DNA of 64,000 bases from Hyphomicrobiales bacterium (lineage in GTDB: Bacteria > Pseudomonadota > Alphaproteobacteria > Rhizobiales > Rhizobiaceae): positions 558,001 to 622,000 of the forward strand of contig UBYA01000011.1 in assembly GCA_900469615.1 (NCBI GenBank), given 5' to 3'. Numbering within the stretch: the stretch's first letter is position 1; each line of letters begins with the position of its first letter. Both the position numbers and the translations under genes were made by a program. The notes below the pieces were generated by a model. It was not told the origin of the DNA. It worked only from the letters and a program-made list of their open reading frames with translations, and did not search any database. Positions 54,324-62,333 of this stretch are shown here, piece by piece.

Positions 54324-56000
54324 TCAGGCGGCTTCCTTCCTGAGGTTCGGCGAGACGAGCCATTCGCGGCCCTTGAGCATTCCGTGCCAGTAGATCGGTG
54401 GGAGCGCTTCCGATTTCAGATACCAGGCGAGGCTCGATGGCCTGGTGCCATCGATCACCCAGGTCGGGAAGGTCGGAAGCAGCTTGCCGCCATAGCCGAA
54501 TTCCGCAAGCACGATCTTCCCGCGTTCGACAGTCAGTGGGCACGATCCGTAGCCATCATAGACGGCCGGCATAGGCCGCCCATCGAGAACGGCGATCACG
54601 TTTTCGGCGACGATCGGAGCCTGCTTGCGGGCAGCGGCCGCCGTCTTGGCGTTTGATGTGCCGGCGGCGTCTCCGAGCGAGAAGACGTTCGGGTAGCGCT
54701 TATGCTGGAGGCTCGTCTCATCGACCTCGATCCAGCCTGCCTGGCTGGCAAGCGGACTGTTGCGGACAAAGCCGGGTGCGATCTGCGGCGGGCAGACGTG
54801 GATCATGTCGAAGCCCAGCGTTTCCTCGGTCAGCGTGCCGTCGGTCGCCGTCCTGGCAAAGCGCGCCTCCTTTTTCGCTCCGTCGACAGCGACGAGCCTT
54901 GATCCGAAGTTCAGATCGGCGCGGTACTTCTTCACGTATTCCATCAGCGCTGGCACATATTCCTTGACCCCGAACAGCACCGGACCCGCATTGTGAAACT
55001 CGATGGCGATGTCGGGGATGCGGCCTTGGCGGAACCAGTGATCGCCGGACAGATACATGGCCTTTTGCGGAGCCCCGGCGCATTTGATCGGCATCGGCGG
55101 CTGGGTGAACAGCGCGCGTCCGCCCTTCAGGTTCTGAACGAGCGACCAGGTGTAGGGCGCCGTATCGTAGCGATAGTTCGATGTTACGCCGTTCCGGCCG
55201 AGGGTTTCCTCCAGCCCCTCTATCGCCGACCAGTTCAATTCAATGCCGGGGGCTGCAACCATCATGCGGTAGTCGATGCGCCGGCCGTCCGCAAGAACGA
55301 CGCGATCATGGTCCGGATCGAACTCGACAACGGCCGCTTTTTCCCATCGGATGCCGCTCGGGATCACGTCAGCCATCGGGCGGATTGTATCCTCCGGCTT
55401 GAAGATGCCGCCGCCGACCATCGTCCAGCCAGGCTGATATGCATGGCGTTCCGCAGGGTCCACCAAAATGATGTTCATGCATTTGCGACGCTTCAACAGG
55501 CTGGCTGCCGTCGCGATGCCGGCGGCGCCCGCGCCGACAATCAGGACGTCGCAAGCCACAGAGGCTTTCCCGGCATTCAACGCTCCCGGAGACCGAAGAC
55601 GCGGACGAAGCCGTTCGAGGTCGTATCCAGCGGACATGGTCGCAGCGAGAGCTGTATCCGCGCCCTTATCGGCGGCCTCAGATAGCGCCCAAAGCATTGC
55701 GGCCCGCGTACCGGAGCGACAGAAGGCCAGGATTGGCCTGGGCAGATCCTTCATGGCATCGGCAAACAAGGTTACGTCGCGCTCCGTGATGCTCGATGCG
55801 ATGACCGGAATGTGCCGGAATTCCAGGCCGGCGCCTGCCGCTGCCATGCATATGCTTTCGGCATTGGGCTGACCGTCTTCCTCGCCGTCGGGTCGACTGG
55901 AGATGATCGACCTAAAGCCAAGCCTTGCAAGCTCGTGCGTATCGTCCAGCCTGATCTGCGGCGAGACGCTGATGCTGTCATTGATCTTGCGGATATCCAT
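54324..56000 (-). CDS. Fusion of DUF442 phosphatase-like domain and sulfide:quinone oxidoreductase-like flavoprotein
   Basis: 558 residues from the ATG at 56000 (GGAGGAAAG upstream). Residues 1-110 are a DUF442/TIGR01244 domain with a protein-tyrosine-phosphatase loop, 'FCRSGTRA' (Cys94, Arg99). From about 149 there is an FAD reductase of the sulfide:quinone oxidoreductase type: 'DVLIVGAGAAGIATAASLLKRR', 'RHAYQPGWTMVGGG', redox Cys306 in 'PMPIKCAGAPQKAMYLSG', a further Cys in 'IHVCPPQIAP', 'NVFSLGDAAGTSNAKTAAAARKQ' and 'GYGSCPLT'. It should oxidise sulfide to persulfide while passing electrons to quinone at the membrane. It overlaps the YeeE-type gene by 23 bases. Confidence 0.9.
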   Translation of the reverse strand: MDIRKINDSISVSPQIRLDDTHELARLGFRSIISSRPDGEEDGQPNAESICMAAAGAGLEFRHIPVIASSITERDVTLFADAMKDLPRPILAFCRSGTRAAMLWALSEAADKGADTALAATMSAGYDLERLRPRLRSPGALNAGKASVACDVLIVGAGAAGIATAASLLKRRKCMNIILVDPAERHAYQPGWTMVGGGIFKPEDTIRPMADVIPSGIRWEKAAVVEFDPDHDRVVLADGRRIDYRMMVAAPGIELNWSAIEGLEETLGRNGVTSNYRYDTAPYTWSLVQNLKGGRALFTQPPMPIKCAGAPQKAMYLSGDHWFRQGRIPDIAIEFHNAGPVLFGVKEYVPALMEYVKKYRADLNFGSRLVAVDGAKKEARFARTATDGTLTEETLGFDMIHVCPPQIAPGFVRNSPLASQAGWIEVDETSLQHKRYPNVFSLGDAAGTSNAKTAAAARKQAPIVAENVIAVLDGRPMPAVYDGYGSCPLTVERGKIVLAEFGYGGKLLPTFPTWVIDGTRPSSLAWYLKSEALPPIYWHGMLKGREWLVSPNLRKEAA

Positions 56001-56457
56001 CGGTCTTTCCTCCTTCAGTGAATCCGAAGCGGCTGAGAATGCGCCGGGGCGAGGTGGTGCGATAAGCGAACATGCCGACAATCATGGCCGCGACGAACAG
56101 AACCGCCTCCCAGCGGCCCGTTGCGAGCGATGCAAGGGCGGGGCCGGGGCAAAGGCCGACAAGGCCCCAGCCGAGCCCGAAGAGAAGCGCACCCGACACA
56201 AGCGCGCCATCGATCGTCCGGTTGGTCGGGACATGGAACCGCATCTCGAAAACCGGCCTGCCGCGATGCCGCTTGATTGCATAGGCGATCGATGACGGGA
56301 TCAGCGCGCCGCCCATGACGAAGGCAAGCGACGGATCCCATGATCCCGTGACATCGAGGAAGGCCAGGACACGGGCCGGGTTCACCATGTCTGAGATGAC
56401 GAGGCCGATGCCGAACAGAATGCCGCACAAGATGGCGACCACGACACGCTGGATCAT
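55978..56457 (-). CDS. YeeE/YedE-family membrane protein (DUF6691-like)
   Basis: 159 residues from the ATG at 56457. Four hydrophobic segments, starting 'VVVAILCGILFGIGLVISDMVNPARVLAFLD' and including 'ALLFGLGWGLVGLCPGPALASL'. The 'GLCPGPALASL' block is the hallmark of the second small YeeE/YedE protein in BigR-type operons. The family includes thiosulfate/sulfur-compound transporters (TsuA/YeeE). It overlaps both neighbours, so the gene set is translationally coupled. Confidence 0.88.
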   Translation of the reverse strand: MIQRVVVAILCGILFGIGLVISDMVNPARVLAFLDVTGSWDPSLAFVMGGALIPSSIAYAIKRHRGRPVFEMRFHVPTNRTIDGALVSGALLFGLGWGLVGLCPGPALASLATGRWEAVLFVAAMIVGMFAYRTTSPRRILSRFGFTEGGKTDGYPQDQ

Positions 56458-56885
56458 GACCAGCTTCCGATCACATGCCGCGAGACGTAGACGGTGATTG
56501 CCGCCACGATCATGAATGTAAAAGTGGCTACGATCGAGCGTGGCGAAAGACGCCCGAGGCCGCAGACTCCGTGTCCGCTGGTGCAGCCGGAGCCAAGCCT
56601 CGTCCCGTAACCAACGAGGAGGCCTCCGACGACGAGGAGTGCGGGCGATGAGGTGACCGTCAGGTTGGTATGCCGGAGATAGGCGAACGCGAATGCCGCC
56701 CCGGCAAGAAGCCCGCCGAGGAATCCGATGCCCAGCGCGCTGATGCCGGAACCCGTCCATCCAAGGGCAGACGCCGTCAGGCCGGATATTCCCGCAATGC
56801 GGCCGTCGAGCAGCAGATAGAGCGCCGCGGAAAGACCGATCAGAAGACCGCCTGTGAGCGGCCAGAGGAAATGGAACGTGGACAT
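56454..56885 (-). CDS. YeeE/YedE-family membrane protein
   Basis: 143 residues, four or so membrane helices, with the conserved cysteine block 'GSGCTSGHGVCGLGRLSPRS' that in YeeE-type proteins lines the sulfur-substrate path. The protein is half-length compared with E. coli YeeE and pairs with the next gene (55978-56457), so the two small proteins probably assemble as a split transporter for thiosulfate or a persulfide-type compound. Confidence 0.88.
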   Translation of the reverse strand: MSTFHFLWPLTGGLLIGLSAALYLLLDGRIAGISGLTASALGWTGSGISALGIGFLGGLLAGAAFAFAYLRHTNLTVTSSPALLVVGGLLVGYGTRLGSGCTSGHGVCGLGRLSPRSIVATFTFMIVAAITVYVSRHVIGSWS

Positions 56886-56902
56886 GATGACGAACTCGGC
56901 AC

Positions 56903-57841
56903 CTATAGGGCGTTCACGGGGATTTTGAGATATTGCACGCCATTGTCTTCGGCAGGCGGCAACTTGCCCGCGCGCATGTTGACCTGAACGGAGGGCAGAA
57001 TGAGTTTCGGCATCGCCAGCGTCGCGTCACGTTCCGTGCGCATCTTGACGAATTCGTCTTCGCTCACCCCGTCATGGACATGGATGTTGCCGGTTCGCTC
57101 GGCGCCAACGGTCGTTTCCCAGGCGTAGTCGTCACGGCCCGGCGCCTTGTAGTCATGGCACATGAACATGCGCGCGTCGTCCGGGAGCTGCGTCAGCCTC
57201 TTGATGGAGCGATAGAGCGTGCGGGCGTCACCGCCGGGAAAGTCGCAACGGGCCGTTCCATAATCCGGCATGAACATCGTGTCGCCAGGGAAGATGGCGT
57301 CGCCGACGACATAGGCTAGGCAGGCGGGCGTATGGCCCGGCACATGCAGGACCGTCGCATCGAGATTGCCGATCTTGAAGCGGTCGCCGTCTTGAAAAAG
57401 CCGGTCGAACTGGCTGCCGTCCCGCTGAAACTCCGTGCCGGCATTGAAGATCTTGCCGAAGACTTCCTGAACACGGATGATATCCCGACCAATCGCCAGT
57501 TGTCCGCCGATCGCGGCCTGAAGAAGGGGCGCTGCGGAGAGATGATCCGCATGCGCATGCGTTTCCAGCAGCCACTGCACTTCAATAGTTTCTGATTTTA
57601 TGTAATCAATGAGCGCCTGAGCGGACGCGGTCATTGTCCGCCCGGAGGCTGGATCATAGTCGAGAACGCTGTCGATGATTGCACAGGCATTTGAGCCCGG
57701 ATCGCGCACGACATGGCTGATCGTAAAGGTCGAAGGGTCGAAAAATGACCGGATCACCGGCCGAAGCGCAGAATTTGCGAGAGCGTCCCGAATAACTTCC
57801 GCTGCATGGGAGAGATGAACGTCAAGCTCGGTTGCAGTCAT
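56903..57841 (-). CDS. blh: Persulfide dioxygenase-type metallo-beta-lactamase-fold protein (Blh/ETHE1-like)
   Basis: 312 residues. Metal-binding motif 'LLETHAHADHLSAAP' (HxHxDH), 'VLHVPGHTPACLAYVVGDAI', 'GDTMFMPDYGTARCDFPGGDA', 'MFMCHDYKAPGRDDYAWETT'. The Blh proteins of Agrobacterium and Xylella, controlled by BigR, are persulfide dioxygenases that convert glutathione persulfide to sulfite. It is the first gene of the leftward operon, with AGGAGG upstream, next to a palindromic operator. A rhodanese domain, present in Blh of some species, is absent here. Confidence 0.88.
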   Translation of the reverse strand: MTATELDVHLSHAAEVIRDALANSALRPVIRSFFDPSTFTISHVVRDPGSNACAIIDSVLDYDPASGRTMTASAQALIDYIKSETIEVQWLLETHAHADHLSAAPLLQAAIGGQLAIGRDIIRVQEVFGKIFNAGTEFQRDGSQFDRLFQDGDRFKIGNLDATVLHVPGHTPACLAYVVGDAIFPGDTMFMPDYGTARCDFPGGDARTLYRSIKRLTQLPDDARMFMCHDYKAPGRDDYAWETTVGAERTGNIHVHDGVSEDEFVKMRTERDATLAMPKLILPSVQVNMRAGKLPPAEDNGVQYLKIPVNAL

Positions 57842-57870
57842 GTTTGCCTCCTGTCGGCAGACATAGAATG

Positions 57871-57897
57871 CATATTTACATTAAATGTGCAAGTATG
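57871..57897. promoter_or_regulatory. Palindromic operator candidate for BigR in the divergent promoter
   Basis: The AT-rich stretch contains ACATT-A-AATGT at 57878-57888 inside a wider imperfect inverted repeat, CATATTT (57871-57877) with AAGTATG (57891-57897). It lies 30-56 bases upstream of blh and 68-94 bases upstream of the peroxiredoxin-bigR pair. BigR/SqrR repressors bind AT-rich palindromes overlapping their divergent promoters. Binding is inferred. Confidence 0.6.
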
Positions 57898-57964
57898 TAT
57901 TTTTGTAGCCACGCAATTGACCCTTCGCTATAGGCTTTCGAGGCCAAGGAAGTGAGGATCGGAT

Positions 57965-58612
57965 ATGGATACGACGAGTTTAAGGGGAACGGAGGCGCCG
58001 GTCGCCCTTCGCCTGAATGACAAGGCGCCAGGCTTTACCGCACGCTCCACGGCGGGCGAAGTTTCGCTGTCGAGTTACCACGGCCGCTGGCTGCTGTTCT
58101 TTTCGCATCCGGCGGATTTCACCTCGGTCTGCACAAGCGAGTTTATCGCGCTCTCCAGGGCACAGGAGAAATTCGGCAGGTTGAACTGCGATCTGCTCGG
58201 CCTCTCGGTCGATAGCCTCTATTCGCATGTCGCCTGGCTGCGCGACATCGAGCGGAGTTTCGGCGTCAAGGTGACGTTTCCGCTCATCGAGGATTCGTCG
58301 ATGGTGATCGCCAGGGCCTACGGAATGCTGGACGCGTCCTCAGAAAACAGCGGCACCGTCCGCGCCACCTACGTCATCGATCCGGACGGCTTCATACGGG
58401 CCATCGTCTGGTATCCGATGAATGTCGGCCGGTCCGTGGAAGAATTGCTGCGCCTCGTTGAAGCATTGCAGACATCGCAGCGGGAATGCGCCTTGACCCC
58501 GGAAGGTTGGCATCCCGGTGACGCGCTGGTGGAGCCGGCGGCCGTGTCTATGGAGGACGCAGCGCAGACGGCCGACGGGCAGTCCTGGTATTACCGGGAG
58601 CGCCGCGCATGA
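57965..58612 (+). CDS. Peroxiredoxin (AhpC/Prx6-like)
   Basis: 215 residues. Peroxidatic Cys56 in 'SHPADFTSVCTSEF', the helix-turn motif 'LSVDSLYSHVAWLRDI' and 'VRATYVIDPDGFIRAIVWYP'. The long C-terminal arm with 'RECALTPEGWHPGDA' resembles the Prx6/archaeal-thioredoxin-peroxidase group, where a C-terminal Cys can act as resolving residue. It reduces peroxides and may also act on persulfides in this context. The stop overlaps the bigR start (ATGA). Confidence 0.9.
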   Translation: MDTTSLRGTEAPVALRLNDKAPGFTARSTAGEVSLSSYHGRWLLFFSHPADFTSVCTSEFIALSRAQEKFGRLNCDLLGLSVDSLYSHVAWLRDIERSFGVKVTFPLIEDSSMVIARAYGMLDASSENSGTVRATYVIDPDGFIRAIVWYPMNVGRSVEELLRLVEALQTSQRECALTPEGWHPGDALVEPAAVSMEDAAQTADGQSWYYRERRA

Positions 58613-59040
58613 TCGATCCCTCGCTTTCCCCCGAGGTAATGCAGGAAAAGGCTGTCGAAGCCGCCGAGTTCATGCGTCTCTTCAGCACGCCGAGCCGTCT
58701 GATGCTGCTCTGCCATATCGCCCGGAAAGAGCGCTCGGTCGGCGAAATTCAGGACGATCTCGATTTCAAGCAGCCGGCGCTGTCCCAGCAACTGGCCGAG
58801 TTGCGGCAGGCAGGCGTGGTGCAGACCCGAAGGGAATCCCGGCAAGTCTACTATTCGATCGCCGATGACCGGGTGGCGGTCGTCATGACCATGCTGATGC
58901 AAATGTTTTGTGGCGCGGCGCCGGCGGTCGAAACCGACATCCCGCCTGCAAAGCCGCTATCGGCGCTAGCAAACCGAAAGTCAGGCGCCGTGTTTCCAGG
59001 CGAAATGGCGTATTGGGCACGGCTCGAAAAAGTAGTGTGA
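58609..59040 (+). CDS. bigR: ArsR-family persulfide-responsive repressor, BigR/SqrR type
   Basis: 143 residues with a winged helix-turn-helix ('LFSTPSRLMLLCHIARKERSV', 'DFKQPALSQQLAELRQAGVVQTRRESRQVYYSI' region). Cys35 ('MLLCHIA') and Cys101 ('QMFCGAA') are 66 residues apart, the same separation as the two regulatory cysteines of BigR, which join through a polysulfide bridge when persulfide rises and release DNA. It therefore probably represses both divergent sulfur operons. The C-terminus (from about residue 105) is extended relative to minimal ArsR proteins. Confidence 0.9.
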   Translation: MIDPSLSPEVMQEKAVEAAEFMRLFSTPSRLMLLCHIARKERSVGEIQDDLDFKQPALSQQLAELRQAGVVQTRRESRQVYYSIADDRVAVVMTMLMQMFCGAAPAVETDIPPAKPLSALANRKSGAVFPGEMAYWARLEKVV

Positions 59041-59290
59041 CGTGCCAGGGCACGCCAGTTTCGAAAATGCGAGGTCGGGAAATGACACAGGACCGACGAG
59101 TTCCGATCGAAAACATGAATGGCCGCGCTTCACGCAGAAGGGCGGCCAGAGCCGTAAGGAAATCGTCGAAACCATGGACTTCCGTCTGTATCGGAGCCGG
59201 CCACTCGCCGATGGAAGCAGCACAGGCGCCCGAAGCCTTCTCACAGCTTTCGGGCCAATTGCCACGCGGAATGCGAAGTAGGAGCATGCA
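59041..59290. other. 250-base spacer between bigR and the second metallohydrolase
   Basis: No gene supported. Open frames are short and arginine-rich. An AGGAGC ribosome site lies directly before the 59291 start. Confidence 0.5.
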
Positions 59291-60175
59291 ATGCCCAACC
59301 CAATCATCAAATCGTTCTGGGATAAGCCGACCGGGAGCTGGCAGTATGTTTTCCACGACCCGGAAACGATGAAAGGTGCAATCGTTGATCCGGTGCTCGG
59401 ATACGACCCGTTGGCCGGCGCCGTCGACACAATCCGGGCCAATGAGATTCTGGACTATATCACAAAGGCCGGGATAGAGATCGTCTGGATTCTCGACACT
59501 CACCCTCACGCCGATCATTTCTCGGCCGCTCCCTATCTGAAAGGGAAGCTTGGCGCGCCAACTGCAATCGGCGAGCATGTCGTTAAAGTCCAGGCGCTCT
59601 GGAAAGATATCTACAATCTCGGTGATGAGTTTCGTACCGATGGCTCACAGTGGGACCGATTGTTTAAGGATGGTGAGCGCTTTAACGTCGGCCACATGCC
59701 CGTCACGGTTTTCTTCTCGCCGGGCCACACAATGGCATCGATCACCTATGTGGTGGGGAACGCCGCTTTCGTGCACGACACATTGATGATGCCGGACAGT
59801 GGGTCGAGCCGCGCCGATTTTCCGGGTGGAAACTCGCGCGAACTCTATAGAAGCGTTCGGCGCATTCTCGAGTTGCCGTTCGACACCCGATTGTTCGTCG
59901 GCCATGACTATGCGCCCGAAGGCCGTGCTCCGTCATGCGAGGCGACCGTCCGGGAACACCTCGCATCCAACAAGCACTTCAAGGGCCTGCCGACGGAAGA
60001 ACATTTTTTGAGGGTACGCGACGCAAGGGATGCGACATTGCCCTTGCCGAAGCTGATGCTCGCTGCCTTGCAGGTCAATATCCGTGGCGGGCGGTTGCCG
60101 GAGCCGGAAGACAACGGGCGGTCTTATCTCAAAATCCCTGTCGGGTATTTCGAGTCTCGGCAGGAAAGCGCTTAG
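59291..60175 (+). CDS. Second persulfide dioxygenase-type metallo-beta-lactamase-fold protein
   Basis: 294 residues, clearly a paralogue of the protein at 56903-57841: 'ILDTHPHADHFSAAPYLKG' (HxHxDH), 'FSPGHTMASITYVVGNAAFV', 'MPDSGSSRADFPGGNSRELY', 'LFVGHDYAPEGRAPSCEATV' and the shared ending 'NGRSYLKIPV'. Compared with the first copy, the Asp of 'GDTMFMPD' becomes His in 'HDTLMMPD'. The gene lies in the rightward half of the BigR divergon. Two persulfide dioxygenase-like enzymes in one regulon suggest separate substrates or conditions. Confidence 0.88.
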   Translation: MPNPIIKSFWDKPTGSWQYVFHDPETMKGAIVDPVLGYDPLAGAVDTIRANEILDYITKAGIEIVWILDTHPHADHFSAAPYLKGKLGAPTAIGEHVVKVQALWKDIYNLGDEFRTDGSQWDRLFKDGERFNVGHMPVTVFFSPGHTMASITYVVGNAAFVHDTLMMPDSGSSRADFPGGNSRELYRSVRRILELPFDTRLFVGHDYAPEGRAPSCEATVREHLASNKHFKGLPTEEHFLRVRDARDATLPLPKLMLAALQVNIRGGRLPEPEDNGRSYLKIPVGYFESRQESA

Positions 60176-60235
60176 CGATACCCTCTGACGGAGTTCGGGA
60201 AGAGGCATCGTCCCGCCCTCCTGCAACGGGGCGCA

Positions 60236-61561
60236 TCAATGGGTTTCCTCGCTCCAATGAACTTCAGCGATGAGACCCGACGTATCGGCTCGATTCCGGA
60301 AGCTGATGACGGCACCCAATCGCTCGGCAGCCATGGCTGCAATGGTAAGGCCAAGCCCGGTGCCGGAAACGCTGCGGTTGCGACCCCGGAAGAAACGTTC
60401 CGTCATTCGTGGCAACTCATCCTCGTCGATGCCGGAACCCTGGTCCTCGATTGCGATACCATGACCTTGAGGCAGGACATTCCAGGTGATCCGCCCGCCG
60501 CCCGGCATGTGTTCAATTGCGTTTTCATGGAGGTTGCGCAGGACAAGCCTTAAGCTTTCCGGATCGCCCCTCATGTTCAGATGGTCGATCGCATCGTCGA
60601 TGTCGACGGAGACCGGATCGGGCTTGACAGTCGATCCGACGATCTCGCGGAGCACTTCCCCCACCTTGAACTTGATATCCACCGGCGCCGGCACCGCTGC
60701 CTCCAGTGCCGCCAAGGTGAGGAGTTGGCGGACGATCCGGCTCGTGCGGTCGACGGATGTGATGATATGGCGTAGCGCACGCTCGCGGCCGGGGCCATCC
60801 GGGGTCGCCAGCGCGACTTGTGCTTGAGTCTTCAGGCCAGCCAGGGGCGTGCGTAACTCATGGGCCGCGAATGCCGTAATCTCCCGCTCGTGGCGTCGAG
60901 CCGCCTCGACCTTCGCAAACAGGTCGTTCAAGGCGGTCGTTAGCGGAAGGATTTCTTCCGGCGCGTCGCGGGGAGAGATCGGACGCATATCCTCCCCATC
61001 CCGCATCGCGATCTCGTCGGTGACCGCCTTCAAGGGGGAAAGCCCATGGGCAAGCGCCAGCCAAATCAGCGCGCCGAGGATGGGAGCGATCAGCAAGGCG
61101 GGTCCGATCAGCCCCGCGATAATATCGCGTACCAGCCGGTCGCGCAGGCCGATGCGGTCGCCGACTGCGACCCTCACGCCCTTTACATGATCGACAATCG
61201 TGTAAACCCGCCAGACCTCGCCGCCCACGGTCCGGTCCGCGTAACCTTCCCGATCCTCTGCCAGGCTTTGATCCGGAGCGCCGCTCGACCGCGCCACGAG
61301 CTGACCGTCGAGCGACCAGATCTGACAAGAGAGCTGCCGCTCGTAGGCGCCGTCCTCGAGAGCCGGCAAGGTCGAGGACGCGCTGACATTGCCGCTTGCG
61401 ACCATGGAATGGACCATGCGGGCGGCTTCTTGCAGTCTCGTGTCGAGGACATGCTCCAGCTCGGACCGGCTGCCAAACCCGATCCATACCACGGCGCATA
61501 GCCAAATAATGCCGGTTGCCCCGAGAAGCAGGGTAAACAGTCTGCCGCGCAGCGATTTCAA
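60236..61561 (-). CDS. Sensor histidine kinase (QseC-like)
   Basis: 441 residues starting at a TTG at 61561 that overlaps the regulator stop (TTGA) with GAGAGGGA just upstream; the open frame further upstream overlaps the regulator and is spurious. Two membrane helices (about 10-30 and 148-172) bracket a periplasmic domain. The HAMP region is followed by the H-box His234 in 'FAAHELRTPLAGLKTQAQ', then N-box 'LRNLHENAIEHMPGGG', 'IEDQGSGIDEDELPRMTERFFRG' and 'GTGLGLTIA'. It should phosphorylate the partner regulator at 61558-62220. Confidence 0.92.
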   Translation of the reverse strand: MKSLRGRLFTLLLGATGIIWLCAVVWIGFGSRSELEHVLDTRLQEAARMVHSMVASGNVSASSTLPALEDGAYERQLSCQIWSLDGQLVARSSGAPDQSLAEDREGYADRTVGGEVWRVYTIVDHVKGVRVAVGDRIGLRDRLVRDIIAGLIGPALLIAPILGALIWLALAHGLSPLKAVTDEIAMRDGEDMRPISPRDAPEEILPLTTALNDLFAKVEAARRHEREITAFAAHELRTPLAGLKTQAQVALATPDGPGRERALRHIITSVDRTSRIVRQLLTLAALEAAVPAPVDIKFKVGEVLREIVGSTVKPDPVSVDIDDAIDHLNMRGDPESLRLVLRNLHENAIEHMPGGGRITWNVLPQGHGIAIEDQGSGIDEDELPRMTERFFRGRNRSVSGTGLGLTIAAMAAERLGAVISFRNRADTSGLIAEVHWSEETH

Positions 61562-62220
61562 GACTTCCCTCTCAATCGATAACCCAGGCCCCGAACGGTC
61601 TCGATGACGTCCCTTCCGAGCTTGTTCCTCAGATTGTGGACATGAACCTCGACGGCATTGCTTTCTATCTCTTCCTGCCATCCATAGAGGCGATCTTCCA
61701 GTTCGCTTCGGGAGCGGATCGTGCCCGGTCTTTCCATCAGGGCGATCAAAATACTCTGCTCACGGCGCGATAGCGAAATGGTGCGGCCATCGCAGCTCAC
61801 CGTTGCCGTCTTCGGGTCGGCCGTCAGGCCCGCTGCCTGATACACGGCGCTTGCATTTCCATTGCTGCGTCTGGCGAGTGCGCGCAAGCGCGCCGTCAGT
61901 TCATCGAGGTCAAACGGTTTGCCAAGATAGTCGTCCGCGCCGGAATCCAGTCCCCGGATTTTATCATGGGTTTGGTCGAGCGCCGTCAAAAGAACGACGG
62001 GCGTCTGGTTCCCTCTTCGCCGGAGCCTTTCCAGCAGCTCGATACCTGAGCCGTCCGGGAGCATGACGTCGAGCACCATGGCGTCGAAGTCAGCAGAGGC
62101 AAGCGCGGCCTCGGCGTCGCCGCAGGTCGACACGTCATCCACCGCCCACCCACACAGGCGAAGGCCGGCAATCAGCCCGTCCAGGAGAACAGGATCGTCT
62201 TCCACGATCAGAATGCGCAT
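61558..62220 (-). CDS. OmpR-family response regulator (QseB-like)
   Basis: 220 residues. Receiver domain: acidic pair 'VEDDPVLLDG', phospho-acceptor Asp51 in 'MVLDVMLPDGSG', 'LLTALDQTHDKIRGLDSGADDYLGKPF' region with the conserved Lys. The C-terminal winged helix ends 'EVHVHNLRNKLGRDVIETVRGLGYRL'. It is co-transcribed with the kinase (stop/start overlap) and divergent from dsbD; the direct repeats at 62266-62283 are a probable binding site, so it may regulate dsbD. Confidence 0.93.
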   Translation of the reverse strand: MRILIVEDDPVLLDGLIAGLRLCGWAVDDVSTCGDAEAALASADFDAMVLDVMLPDGSGIELLERLRRRGNQTPVVLLTALDQTHDKIRGLDSGADDYLGKPFDLDELTARLRALARRSNGNASAVYQAAGLTADPKTATVSCDGRTISLSRREQSILIALMERPGTIRSRSELEDRLYGWQEEIESNAVEVHVHNLRNKLGRDVIETVRGLGYRLRGKS

Positions 62221-62265
62221 TTCGTGCTGTCCGTTAATTTCATTAGGCGTTCAGTCCAATGCACA

Positions 62266-62283
62266 CCTTAAGCCTGCCTTAAG
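62266..62283. promoter_or_regulatory. CCTTAAG direct repeats, OmpR-type binding site candidate
   Basis: CCTTAAG occurs at 62266-62272 and 62277-62283, with starts 11 bp apart, in the 113-base gap between the response regulator and dsbD. Tandem CTTAA-type half-sites one helical turn apart are typical for QseB/PmrA-like regulators. Binding is inferred from spacing and position. Confidence 0.6.
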
Positions 62284-62333
62284 GTACGCGTCGAGATTCC
62301 CATTTCGTCAGTTGAATCCGGAGTCTCTTTCAA

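Noticed and set aside
59042..59281. 79-residue frame between bigR and the second metallohydrolase
   Set aside because: No ribosome site, no hydrophobic or domain pattern, arginine/serine-rich composition expected by chance.
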